64,000 nucleotides of DNA from an uncultured Tateyamaria sp. (GTDB taxonomy: Bacteria; Pseudomonadota; Alphaproteobacteria; Rhodobacterales; Rhodobacteraceae). The stretch spans positions 434,001 to 498,000 of the forward strand of contig NZ_CANNDO010000003.1 of NCBI RefSeq assembly GCF_947503385.1, read 5' to 3'. Below the pieces are notes generated by a model that did not search any database, was not told the DNA's origin, and was given only the letters and a program-made list of their open reading frames with translations. Numbering within the stretch: position 1 is the stretch's first letter; each line of letters begins with the position of its first letter. Positions 17,232 through 25,443 of the stretch are shown here, one piece after another. The position numbers and the translations under genes were made by a program.

Positions 17232-17986
17232 GCCGCTTCCTCCGCGCCGACGATCATGCCCAGCACCTCTTGGGTGCTGCTGTCGGATGTCTTGACCACA
17301 CCGACGCACTGGCCGCGCCGCTGCACATGCACGCGGTCAGATACCTCGAACACATCGTCCAGCGAATGGCTGATCAGGATCACCGCAAGCCCCTGTTCCT
17401 TGACCGCCTGAATGAGTTTCAATGTCCGCGCAGTCTCTTGCGGGCCCAACGCCGCGGTGGGTTCATCCATCACCAACACCCGCAACCCTTCGCTGTAGAC
17501 AGCGCGCGCGATGGCCACGGCCTGACGTTGCCCGCCCGACAGGCTTTCGGTGGGGGCATCCAACGACTTGAGTTTGACGCCAAGCCGTTCCATCAGCACC
17601 CGCTCCGTCTCCGACCGCATCCGCTTGAGATCGAGGATTTCGATCCCCAGCACCTTCTTGGTCAATTCGTTGCCCAGAAACATATTGGCCGCCGGATCAA
17701 GGTGGTCGGCCAGCGCCAGCGTCTGGTACACCGCGTCAATGCCCGCCTCGATCGCCTCGGCATGGCTGGCAAATTCGATCTTTTGCCCATCAAGGAAAAT
17801 CTCGCCCTCGGTGGGTTGATAGACGCCGGTCAGCACCTTGATCAGCGTTGATTTCCCCGCACCATTGTCGCCCACTATGGCCAATACTTCACCCGCATGG
17901 GCGCTGAGATCGACATTCTGCAAGGCGGTCACACCGCCAAAACGTTTGGTTATCCCGCGCATCTGCACGAGTGGCGTATCAGCCAT
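17228..17986 (-). CDS. Sugar-type ABC ATPase, single domain
   Basis: 252 residues with one nucleotide-binding domain: Walker A 'GDNGAGKST', Q-loop around 'VYQTLAL', signature 'LSGGQRQAVAIARAV', Walker B 'LRVLVMDEPTAAL', H-loop 'ISHSLDD'. It resembles the single-domain ATPases of FrcA/XylG-like fructose and xylose systems, in contrast to the double ATPase of the neighbouring system, so two copies should serve one permease dimer. First gene of the second transporter; its start lies about 60 bp after the terminator that follows the first binding-protein gene. Confidence 0.92.
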   Translation of the reverse strand: MADTPLVQMRGITKRFGGVTALQNVDLSAHAGEVLAIVGDNGAGKSTLIKVLTGVYQPTEGEIFLDGQKIEFASHAEAIEAGIDAVYQTLALADHLDPAANMFLGNELTKKVLGIEILDLKRMRSETERVLMERLGVKLKSLDAPTESLSGGQRQAVAIARAVYSEGLRVLVMDEPTAALGPQETARTLKLIQAVKEQGLAVILISHSLDDVFEVSDRVHVQRRGQCVGVVKTSDSSTQEVLGMIVGAEEAA

Positions 17987-18041
17987 GGAATTATCCTCCG
18001 TCGGACGGATGGGATGGGCAGAACCCCTGCCCTGATGTCAG

Positions 18042-18079
18042 AAAAATGCGGGGCCGGACCGTGACGGTCCAAGCCCCGC
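18042..18079 (-). terminator. Rho-independent terminator between two ABC operons
   Basis: On the minus strand GCGGGGC-TT-GGACCGT-C-ACGGTCC-G-GCCCCGC forms a long stem with one internal mismatch and a tight loop, followed by ATTTTT. It lies 9 bp after the stop of the binding protein at 18088 and just upstream of the next ATPase. It should end, or partly attenuate, transcription of the upstream transporter. Confidence 0.85.
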
Positions 18080-18087
18080 CGGGAGAG

Positions 18088-19128
18088 TTACTTGCCCCAG
18101 ATATCCGCGTAAGCCGCGCGGTAGGGAATGTCGGGATCAAAGGCGTTGCTGTCACCCAGCTTGGCCAGACCTTCCGGCGTGACCAACGCAGGCGACGTCA
18201 CATAGCCTGAACAGGCCTCGCCCTGCATGGCGCGGTTCAACTCGTCCACCAGTTGCCAGCCTTGCAGGTTCAGCGGCTCGGCCACGGTGATGGCCTGATA
18301 GCCGTTCGACCGGATGCGCTGGAAAGCCGCCTCGGACCCGTCCCCGGCAGAGCCCGCTTGCGGCCCCTTGTCTGGGGACAGACCCGCAGCAGCCAGCGAT
18401 GGACCCATGAAGTCAAAATAGAGGTCGTTGATCGCCAGCGCATGTGTCCAGCTGTCACCGTATTTCTGCAACAGCGACGTGGTCAGCGGACCCATACGCG
18501 TGGAGGTGTCAGCGATGGGCGTGTCCACATACTCCAGAACGGTGCCACCTGCGGCCTCGACCGTCTCTTTCAGCCGGTCCGCCTTGTCGATGGCAATCTG
18601 GTAGGTGCTGTCGGTAAAGATGACGACGCCGATATCCCTGCCACCATCCTCGATGGCCCATTCGGCCGCCACTTCGGACACGGTCATTGCGTCCGTCGAC
18701 ACGTTGGCAAAGATGCCGCCGGGCGCGTCGCAGCCAATCTTTGGACCCGAGTGCCACGCAACCATGGGCACACCTGCATCCACCACCCCTTCGAGCGCGG
18801 CCTGCTGCTCAACGGCGTCAAAACCGTTGATAATAAGCCCATCCGCCTTCAGCGCCAGCGCTTGACCAATCGCAGCCGTACGGCCCTGAATGGACCCTGC
18901 ACCGTCCAGTACGCGTACCTGCCAGCCGATCTTGGCCGCGGCCTCTTCGACACCCGTGGTCACACCTAGGATGCCACCGTTTTTCAGATCACCGGCGACA
19001 ACGACAATCGATTTGCCCTCCGCTGCGGCTGGTCCGCTTGTCGGCCCATCCCAATCGGCTGCCAGCACCGGTGCTGCGACCATTATCGTCGTGGCGAGAA
19101 GCCCCGCCATAAATGTCCGTTTTTGCAT
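18088..19128 (-). CDS. CUT2-family sugar-binding protein
   Basis: 346 residues with signal peptide 'MAGLLATTIMVAAPVLAADW'. The mature protein has the type I periplasmic-binding fold: 'KSIVVVAGDLKNGGILGVTTG', 'IGQALALKADGLIINGFDA', 'PMVAWHSG', 'VTSPALVTPEGL'. It is the receptor for the permease at 19155 and double ATPase at 20164. The start at 19128 has GGGAGG upstream within a 17-nt leader identical to that of the LuxP-like gene. Ligand not identifiable from sequence; a sugar or polyol is the family norm. Confidence 0.88.
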   Translation of the reverse strand: MQKRTFMAGLLATTIMVAAPVLAADWDGPTSGPAAAEGKSIVVVAGDLKNGGILGVTTGVEEAAAKIGWQVRVLDGAGSIQGRTAAIGQALALKADGLIINGFDAVEQQAALEGVVDAGVPMVAWHSGPKIGCDAPGGIFANVSTDAMTVSEVAAEWAIEDGGRDIGVVIFTDSTYQIAIDKADRLKETVEAAGGTVLEYVDTPIADTSTRMGPLTTSLLQKYGDSWTHALAINDLYFDFMGPSLAAAGLSPDKGPQAGSAGDGSEAAFQRIRSNGYQAITVAEPLNLQGWQLVDELNRAMQGEACSGYVTSPALVTPEGLAKLGDSNAFDPDIPYRAAYADIWGK

Positions 19129-19154
19129 TGTTTCCTCCCTTTGCAATGTCGAAA

Positions 19155-20177
19155 TCAGCGCTTGTCTGCACCTTTTTTGCGCTGTGCGTAGCCTGCGATG
19201 CCGATGGCAACCAGCAGGGTAACCCCGTTGAAAAGCGGCTCGACCCAGAAGGAGCCGCCAAATTGTTGAATGCCCGAAATACCCACGGCGAGGATGACGA
19301 CACCCACCACGGTGCCCCAGACGTTGACCCGCCCCGGCTTGATCGTGGTGGAGCCAAGGAAGGCCCCCACAAGGGCTGGCAAAAGAAACTCAAGCCCCAC
19401 AGACGCCTGCCCAATCCGCAGCTTTGCAGCCAGCAAAACCCCCGCAAGAGCGGTCATGGCACCGGACGCAACAAACGCGCCAATGACATATTTTCGGGTG
19501 GGAATACCGTTCAGTTGCGCCGCGCGCTGGTTCGCGCCGATAGCGTAAAGATACCGGCCCACGGGCGTGTATTCGAGGATGATCCACATAACGACCGTGA
19601 TGACGATCAGGTAATAGGCGGTGATGGGCAGCCCAAAGACAAAGGTGGTGTTGAGCGCATAGAACCCGTCCGGCAACAGACCCACCATCTGACGCCCGCC
19701 GGTATGCCACAGCGCCAGCGCATAAAGCACCGTGCCTGTGCCCAGTGTCGCGATAAAGCTGTCGATCTTGGCAACCTCGACCAGCAGCCCATTGAGGAAC
19801 CCGGTCACGGCACCCAGCACCAGCACAACCGCCACCGCAACGGGCCACGGCAGGCCCAGCATGGTTTGCAAACTGATCGCCAGAATGTGCCACAGTACGA
19901 TACCGTACCCTACCGTCAGATCAATCCGGCCTGCCGCCATAGGGATCATCGCGCCCAGAGACAGCAGTGCAATAATCGCCTTGTCCGAGATAATGGACCG
20001 CAGGTTCAGCATCGTCGGAAAGGTGTTCGGCAACAGCACCGAAAACAGTCCGATCAGGAAAACGGTCAGGATGACAAGGCCATAGACCGGCAGGAACCGC
20101 ATGACGCGTTTGCCCATGCTCAGCCCCTTGAGTTCGGCCTTGGTCGGCTCGAGCGCGCTGGATTCAAGCGATTGCAC
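19155..20177 (-). CDS. CUT2-family ABC permease (RbsC-like)
   Basis: 340 residues with eight to ten hydrophobic segments. Marks of the family: 'GRIDLTVGYGIVLWHIL' (the DLSVG loop), 'LNGLLVEVAKIDSFIATLGTG', 'YAIGANQRAAQLNGIPTRKY' (coupling loop) and 'PALVGAFLGSTTI'. The start overlaps the 3' end of the upstream ATPase gene by 14 bp. A basic C-terminus ('AQRKKGADKR') stays in the cytoplasm. It forms the pore for the sugar receptor encoded next. Confidence 0.9.
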   Translation of the reverse strand: MQSLESSALEPTKAELKGLSMGKRVMRFLPVYGLVILTVFLIGLFSVLLPNTFPTMLNLRSIISDKAIIALLSLGAMIPMAAGRIDLTVGYGIVLWHILAISLQTMLGLPWPVAVAVVLVLGAVTGFLNGLLVEVAKIDSFIATLGTGTVLYALALWHTGGRQMVGLLPDGFYALNTTFVFGLPITAYYLIVITVVMWIILEYTPVGRYLYAIGANQRAAQLNGIPTRKYVIGAFVASGAMTALAGVLLAAKLRIGQASVGLEFLLPALVGAFLGSTTIKPGRVNVWGTVVGVVILAVGISGIQQFGGSFWVEPLFNGVTLLVAIGIAGYAQRKKGADKR

Positions 20178-21690
20178 TGGCCCCGCCCCCTATCGTCTTG
20201 ATGTTGCCAGCCGATGCAGACTGGATCAGGTTTTCAGTGGTGAGCCGCGTGCCGCTCAATTCGTCTACGATGGCCCCTTGGCTAAAGACGATGGCACGGT
20301 GGCAGATGGTGGCGATCTCTTCGAAATCCGTCGAGATAATCAGGATGGCCACACCGTCCCCCAACGCGCGGTTGAGCAGGGCGTAAATTTCGGATTTCGC
20401 GCCGACATCGACGCCCGCGGTAGGGTCTTCGCAGATCAGGAGCTTGCGATTGGTGGCGAGCCAGCGGCCAATGACAACCTTTTGCTGGTTGCCGCCCGAC
20501 AGCGCCTCGATGGCCAGTGTCGGATCGTTGGGTGACAGACCCAACTCGGCCCCAATGATTGCGGCCTGTTCGGCCTCAACGCGCGGGGACAGCATATTCA
20601 GCAGCTTGCGACCAATGCCGTCGGGGTTAAGGAACGTGTTTTCGCGGATTGTAAGGCTCATCGCTACGGATTCCTCCGTCCGGTCCTTGGCCACCAGACC
20701 GACACCGGAATGCAGCGCCTTTTGCGGGGTCGACAGATCAGGCTCTGCGCCGTTTAGCGTCACCCGTCCAGCAAACGGCACAAGACCAAAGAGTGCTCTG
20801 GAAATCGCTTCGTGCCCTGCCCCGCGCAGGCCAACCAACCCAAGCACCTCATTCTGTTGCAGATCAAGATCGAGCTTTTGCATCCCCGGCACGTCGAACG
20901 CCCGCAGCGACAAGACCGCATCGCCGATAGCATCCGTCGCCTTGACGGTTTCGCGCGTTTTGCGACCGACGATCTTTTGCACCAGTTCTTCGGGCGTGGT
21001 GTGCGCAATGCTGCGCACACCGACCATGGCCCCGTCACGCAGAACGGCGACGCGGTCCGCAATCTGGAAAATCTCATCAAGCCGGTGCGACACATAGATC
21101 ATGCCCACCCCTTTTTCCCGCAAGGGCCGGATCGCAGCAAAGAGCCGTTCAACCTCATCCGCCGGCAGCGACGCCGTGGGTTCGTCCAGCACCAGAAATT
21201 CACTGTCCACCGCCAGCGCGCGGGCAATCGCCACAAGGCTTTTTTCGGTGCGCGTCAGGTCTTCGACGCGCGTTGTGGGGTCAAATTCTGCATCGACCTT
21301 GCGCAGCGCTTGGACGGCGAAACGTTCGACATCATTCCAGCGGATCAGTCCGTTCTTGCGCGAAAATCCGAGGGCAAGGCCGATGTTCTCGGCCACGGTC
21401 ATCCATTCGATCAGGCCAAGGTCCTGATGGATGAACGCGACTTTTTGCCGTTCACCAAACCCCGCCGGTTTGTGCTGATACGGATGCCCGTCGATCAACA
21501 CGCGCCCGGCATCCGCCGTATGGATGCCGCCCAGCACTTTGATCAGGGTCGACTTGCCCGCGCCATTCTCCCCCAGCAGTGCCACGATCTCGCCGCGCCC
21601 CACTGTCAACGACACATCCTTGAGCGCATAGGTGCCGCCAAAATGCTTGTCGATGCTGTCAAAGAACAAACCTGTCTGCAGGTCTGGCAT
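20164..21690 (-). CDS. Sugar ABC ATPase with two domains (RbsA/MglA-like)
   Basis: 508 residues with two nucleotide-binding domains. Domain 1 has Walker A 'GENGAGKST', a modified signature 'LTRTEKSLVAIARAL', Walker B 'FLVLDEPTASL'. Domain 2 has the degenerate P-loop usual in RbsA-type proteins ('GLVGLRGAGHEA') with an intact signature 'LSGGNQQKVVIGRWL' and 'LLICEDPTAGVD'. This split of function between the halves is normal for the family. It is the first gene of the minus-strand sugar operon and lies divergent to a LacI regulator, with two operators in the gap. Confidence 0.93.
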   Translation of the reverse strand: MPDLQTGLFFDSIDKHFGGTYALKDVSLTVGRGEIVALLGENGAGKSTLIKVLGGIHTADAGRVLIDGHPYQHKPAGFGERQKVAFIHQDLGLIEWMTVAENIGLALGFSRKNGLIRWNDVERFAVQALRKVDAEFDPTTRVEDLTRTEKSLVAIARALAVDSEFLVLDEPTASLPADEVERLFAAIRPLREKGVGMIYVSHRLDEIFQIADRVAVLRDGAMVGVRSIAHTTPEELVQKIVGRKTRETVKATDAIGDAVLSLRAFDVPGMQKLDLDLQQNEVLGLVGLRGAGHEAISRALFGLVPFAGRVTLNGAEPDLSTPQKALHSGVGLVAKDRTEESVAMSLTIRENTFLNPDGIGRKLLNMLSPRVEAEQAAIIGAELGLSPNDPTLAIEALSGGNQQKVVIGRWLATNRKLLICEDPTAGVDVGAKSEIYALLNRALGDGVAILIISTDFEEIATICHRAIVFSQGAIVDELSGTRLTTENLIQSASAGNIKTIGGGASAIA

Positions 21691-21730
21691 GGCGGGTCCT
21701 CCGGGGTTACGGCCCCCAACCTCCCCGTTG

Positions 21731-21802
21731 AGTTACCCGTAACGTTACGCTAGCATCAGGTCAGAGCGCGCGCGCTGTCAAGGGTTAAGTTACCCGTAAC
21801 GT
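21731..21802. promoter_or_regulatory. Paired LacI-type operators
   Basis: The 15-mer AGTTACCCGTAACGT occurs at 21731-21745 and 21788-21802, 57 bp apart, in the gap between the ABC operon and the LacI gene. It contains GTTAC-CC-GTAAC; in the first copy it runs into the perfect palindrome CGTAACGTTACG, the CG-centred form usual for LacI-family sites. Two copies suggest looping and autoregulation. Confidence 0.75.
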
Positions 21803-21817
21803 AAAGCGGCCAAGATC

Positions 21818-22849
21818 GTGGATAAACAGAATAAAAACAACAAAGTAAGCCTATCTCAAGTCGCGCAGGCGGCGGGTGTCTCCAAGATGACGGCAAGCCG
21901 CGTTTTGCGCGGCGAGGGCGGATACTCCGAAGACACGCGGGTCAAGGTGATGGCGCAGGTGGATGCGCTTGGCTACCTGCCGAATCGCCTGGCGACCGTG
22001 TTTGCCGGTGACCAGCGGTCCACATTCATCGGCGTATCCATCCCCGACCTTGGAAATGAGGTATTTGCGCAGGTGCTCGAAGGGATAGATCGCAAGCTGG
22101 GCACGTTTGGATACCAATCCGTCTTGGGCCTGACACAGCACACGCCGCAGGAAGAGGAAAACTGGATCAGGACGGTTCTGTCGTGGCAACCTGCCGGGCT
22201 TATCCTGACGGGCCGTTACCATTCATCCCGCGCAACGGACATGTTGCGCAACGCAGGCGTGCCGGTGGTCGAAATCTGGGATCTGAACTCCAGCCCGCTG
22301 GACATGAGCGTGGGCATCAACCATTTCGACAGCGGCTTTGACATGGGCCGTTATCTGACCTCGCTGGGCTACCGGCAGATCGGGTATGTGGGCACGTCGC
22401 ACGATACCGCCAATGCCGCAACGGAACGGCTGAACGGGTTCTGTAAGGCAGTCGAAGGCGCAGGTGGCGCGGTCGTCAAACAGCTGTGCCTGCACGACAC
22501 TGCCACCTACTACCCCGGCTTTTACGGCACTGAACAGTTGCTGGCCGGGGCACTTGATGTCGAATGCGTATTTTACCAGAACGATGCGATGGCCTTTGGC
22601 GGTCTGCAATATTGCGCGGCCAAGGGGCTGTCGGTGCCCGATGATATTGGTATTGCCGGTTGGGGTGACCTGCCAATTGCTTCGGTGATGAACCGGCGCC
22701 TCACCTCTTGTCACGTGCCACACCTCAAGCTGGGGCAAAAGGCGGCAGAGATGATGATGGGGCGCCTGACGGATGAGCCTGTGCCGACTTGCACCGACAT
22801 CGGATTTCGGTTGATCCCCGGTTCGACCGTGCGCAACAGCGGGGCCTGA
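21818..22849 (+). CDS. LacI-family transcriptional regulator
   Basis: 343 residues from a GTG start. The N-terminal helix-turn-helix 'LSQVAQAAGVSKMTASRVL' and hinge 'LGYLPNRLATVFAG' are followed by a periplasmic-binding-protein-like effector domain ('GVSIPDLGNEVFAQVLEGI', 'LILTGRYH', 'GIAGWGDLPIA'). It is related to GntR/IdnR-type LacI proteins. It is divergent from the two sugar ABC operons, with duplicated operators between, and is followed by M20 and M24 hydrolases on its own strand. It probably represses both sides until a transported ligand or product binds. Confidence 0.93.
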   Translation: MDKQNKNNKVSLSQVAQAAGVSKMTASRVLRGEGGYSEDTRVKVMAQVDALGYLPNRLATVFAGDQRSTFIGVSIPDLGNEVFAQVLEGIDRKLGTFGYQSVLGLTQHTPQEEENWIRTVLSWQPAGLILTGRYHSSRATDMLRNAGVPVVEIWDLNSSPLDMSVGINHFDSGFDMGRYLTSLGYRQIGYVGTSHDTANAATERLNGFCKAVEGAGGAVVKQLCLHDTATYYPGFYGTEQLLAGALDVECVFYQNDAMAFGGLQYCAAKGLSVPDDIGIAGWGDLPIASVMNRRLTSCHVPHLKLGQKAAEMMMGRLTDEPVPTCTDIGFRLIPGSTVRNSGA

Positions 22850-22986
22850 GCGTCCGTCACTTGATGGGCCGCGCCATATCGGTTTCCGACTGCCGCGCTT
22901 TGCGCGCGGAAATTGCATGTGTCGCTTTTGATCGGTTCCGCCACAAAGCGACGGCTAGTCTGACGGTACCCACGCAGGAGGACACT

Positions 22987-24141
22987 TTGGCACAGATGGA
23001 CGCGGATTTGGTGGATGTGCGACGTGACTTTCACCGCCACCCCGAACTTGGCTTTCAGGAAACGTGGACCAAGGCCAAAGTGGCCGAAATGCTGCGCGCT
23101 GCGGGTCTTGAGGTGCATGAAGGCACGGGCGTTGTGGGTGTGCTGCGCGCCGGAACGGGCAATCGCGCCATTGGCCTGCGCGCAGATATGGACGCTCTGC
23201 CGATCCATGAAACCAGCGCACATGACTACCCCTCGCAAACACGCGGAGCGATGCACGCCTGTGGCCATGATGGTCATATGACCATGCTGTTGGGCGCTGC
23301 ACAGGCGCTGGCTGCTGATCCACATTTTGACGGCACGGTTGTGTTTCTGTTTCAACCGAATGAAGAACATGGTCTGGGCGCACGCGCGATGATCGACGAA
23401 GGCGTGCTGGACCGGTTCCCGATGGAAGAGGTCTATGCCATTCACAACCTGCCGGGCGCACCCGTCGGTCAGGTGTCGACGCGACCCGGACTTATCTGTT
23501 CCTCAGAAAGCCTGTTCGAGATCAGGATCGCAGGTCAGGGCGGCCATGCCTCTATGCCGCAAGCAGGTCGCGACGCCATCACGATCGGGGCTGAAATCGT
23601 GCTGGCCTTGCAAACGATTGTCGCCCGCAAACTGGCACCCGGTGCCGGGGCCGTCGTGTCGGTGACCGAGTTTCTGACGGACGGGCAGCGCAATGTCCTG
23701 CCGGGAACCGCGACGCTCAAGGGCGACGTGCGCGCCCGCGCCCCACAGGATCGCGATGCGATAGAGGGTCTGATGCGGCAACTGACCGGCGGCATCGCCG
23801 CCGCGCACGGGGTGTCTGCCACGGTTGATTTCAACACCGAATTCGTCGAAACGATCAACGCACCCGGCCCCACAGACGCGGTCATTCGCGCGGCACATCG
23901 CGCAGGGCTGGACACGGTGCCGAACCGCGAACCGATGAGCTTTTCCGAGGATTTTGCCCATTTCTGCGCCGCCGTGCCGGGCTGTTTCATGTTGCTGGGC
24001 AATGGCGAGGCAGGACCAAACGGGCAGCCTCTGCATTCCAGCGATTACGATTTTAACGACGCACTGCTTCCCATTGGCATGGCGCTATGGACGCAGATTG
24101 TCCGAGACCGCCTACCCCTGCCCGGAGCAGATCGCCCATGA
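22987..24141 (+). CDS. M20-family amidohydrolase/carboxypeptidase
   Basis: 384 residues from a TTG start with AGGAGG 5 bp upstream; the ATG at 22996 is the alternative. The sequence opens directly with 'VDVRRDFHRHPELGF', the family N-terminus, so longer starts at 22789 are not credible. Metal ligands appear in 'GLRADMDALPI', 'MHACGHDGH', 'FLFQPNEEHGLGA' and 'IHNLPG', with the dimerisation domain around 'IRIAGQGGHASMPQAGRD'. It is of the hippuricase/N-acyl-amino-acid amidohydrolase type, normally a two-metal cytosolic enzyme that cleaves an amide bond. Stop overlaps the M24 gene start (ATGA), so the two act together. Confidence 0.88.
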   Translation: MAQMDADLVDVRRDFHRHPELGFQETWTKAKVAEMLRAAGLEVHEGTGVVGVLRAGTGNRAIGLRADMDALPIHETSAHDYPSQTRGAMHACGHDGHMTMLLGAAQALAADPHFDGTVVFLFQPNEEHGLGARAMIDEGVLDRFPMEEVYAIHNLPGAPVGQVSTRPGLICSSESLFEIRIAGQGGHASMPQAGRDAITIGAEIVLALQTIVARKLAPGAGAVVSVTEFLTDGQRNVLPGTATLKGDVRARAPQDRDAIEGLMRQLTGGIAAAHGVSATVDFNTEFVETINAPGPTDAVIRAAHRAGLDTVPNREPMSFSEDFAHFCAAVPGCFMLLGNGEAGPNGQPLHSSDYDFNDALLPIGMALWTQIVRDRLPLPGADRP

Positions 24142-25283
24142 CCGCGTGCACGACCCGCATGACCACGCTGCGCGCCCGGATGCAGGCGCAAGGGATCGAC
24201 GTGGCGCTGATCACAAATGACGACAACATCTATTACCTGACGGGCTACTATGACTATCTGCACATGGAGTTTGGCCGCCCGACCATCCTTGCGGTCGCGC
24301 GCGACGGTGACGGCCTCCTGATCACTCCGACAATCGACCTGAACGCGGCTCGCGCCACCGCACAAGTAGACCGGATCGCGCCATGGAATGACGGCATGGG
24401 TGAAGAATGGCGCGCCGAACTGCCCGCCCTCCTGAAAGGGCGGATCGCGATTGAGCCGGATCACATGTCCGCCCCTGTCCGCCGCTATGTTGATCAGGTT
24501 CTGCGCGGCGACCCTGTGCACAGCGTGACCCCGATCCTCGACCGAATGCGCATGATCAAATCCCCCCAAGAGCTGCAATTGGCCCGACATGCGGGGATGG
24601 TGGCCAACGCGATGATGACAGCAGGGCGAAACGCTATCGGTGACGGTGTGCCGGAATACGAGGTCGCCATCGCCACCGCACAGGCCGGGACCCGCACGGC
24701 AGCCGCCCTGCTGACTGAACACTATGACGACGCCGACATGTCGCCAAACACACATTTCCTGCAAATCATGGCGTCCGGTGACACGATCACAAAAACGCAC
24801 CACAGGGCGACAAACCGCATCATGCGCCACGGTGAGCCTGTGTTTTTGTGCTTTTGCGGGATGACCAATTTCCACCGCTTCAAACTTGGGTTTGACCGCA
24901 CATTCTGGATCGGAGAGTGCGCGGACCCGTCTCAGGCCGCAATCTACGACGTGGCCATTGCCAGCCAAAAGGCGGCACTGGACGCGCTGCGGCCCGGCGT
25001 AACCGCACAAAGCGTTCATGCCGCGTATGCCGACGTCATCCAGAGCGCAGGGTTCGACTATCCGTTCCGATGCGGACGGTCTACCGGGTTCAGCTTTCTC
25101 GAAAGCCCGCAATTGGTGACGGGTGACAACACGCTGATTGAGCCGGGGATGGTGCTGGCCGTGGATGGATCGGTCAGTGTGGAGACGTTCCGCGCACAGG
25201 TTGGGGACAGCGTCATCGTGACTGAAACCGGGTGGGAAGCCGTCACGTCCCATCCCAAAGCGATTGAGGATGTCACCCTCTAG
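24138..25283 (+). CDS. M24-family (creatinase-fold) enzyme without canonical metal ligands
   Basis: 381 residues. The N-terminal creatinase/prolidase domain ('ALITNDDNIYYLTGYYDYL') is followed by the pita-bread domain. In metal-dependent prolidases the first two Asp ligands lie in a 'D.G....GY..D.TRT' stretch. Here it reads 'FCGMTNFHRFKLGFDRT', with neither Asp in place, and the ligand His region reads 'CGRSTGFSF'. This points to a metal-independent, creatinase- or ectoine-hydrolase-like reaction on a C-N bond rather than peptide cleavage. Start by ATGA overlap with the M20 gene. The partner ectoine genes (doeB/eutE) are not here, so I do not name the substrate. Confidence 0.8.
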   Translation: MTACTTRMTTLRARMQAQGIDVALITNDDNIYYLTGYYDYLHMEFGRPTILAVARDGDGLLITPTIDLNAARATAQVDRIAPWNDGMGEEWRAELPALLKGRIAIEPDHMSAPVRRYVDQVLRGDPVHSVTPILDRMRMIKSPQELQLARHAGMVANAMMTAGRNAIGDGVPEYEVAIATAQAGTRTAAALLTEHYDDADMSPNTHFLQIMASGDTITKTHHRATNRIMRHGEPVFLCFCGMTNFHRFKLGFDRTFWIGECADPSQAAIYDVAIASQKAALDALRPGVTAQSVHAAYADVIQSAGFDYPFRCGRSTGFSFLESPQLVTGDNTLIEPGMVLAVDGSVSVETFRAQVGDSVIVTETGWEAVTSHPKAIEDVTL

Positions 25284-25309
25284 CCGCGCCTTTGTGGCTG
25301 AGCCGCAAG

Positions 25310-25325
25310 GGCAGATGGGTCTGCC
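25310..25325 (+). terminator. Small stem-loop after the M24 gene
   Basis: GGCAGA-TGGG-TCTGCC forms a 6-bp stem with a 4-nt loop 27 bp after the stop, followed only by a weak T-rich stretch (TGTTCTT). It is a possible terminator. The rest of the gap to 25443 holds a second short inverted repeat (CCGTTTGGAAACGG, 25389-25402) and no gene. Confidence 0.35.
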
Positions 25326-25443
25326 GCCTGTTCTTGGGCCAGCGGATCAGGACAACAGGTCGCCAGCGCCCTGCATGACAATACGTGACCGTTTGGAAAC
25401 GGCGGTAACTGGCAAGGTGGTCGACCCGGAAACGGGCCCAGCT

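Noticed and set aside
16212..17411. Plus-strand open frame of 399 codons
   Set aside because: Antisense to the permease and ATPase genes; repetitive His/Arg/Gln/Asp composition and no domain.
20164..21690. Degenerate second P-loop of the double sugar ATPase as a sign of decay
   Set aside because: This is the normal state of the second half in RbsA/MglA-type ATPases.
24138..25283. Naming the M24 protein ectoine hydrolase (DoeA/EutD)
   Set aside because: The loss of metal ligands fits, but no ectoine partner genes (doeB/eutE, doeC, asnC-type regulator, TRAP/uehABC) are nearby.
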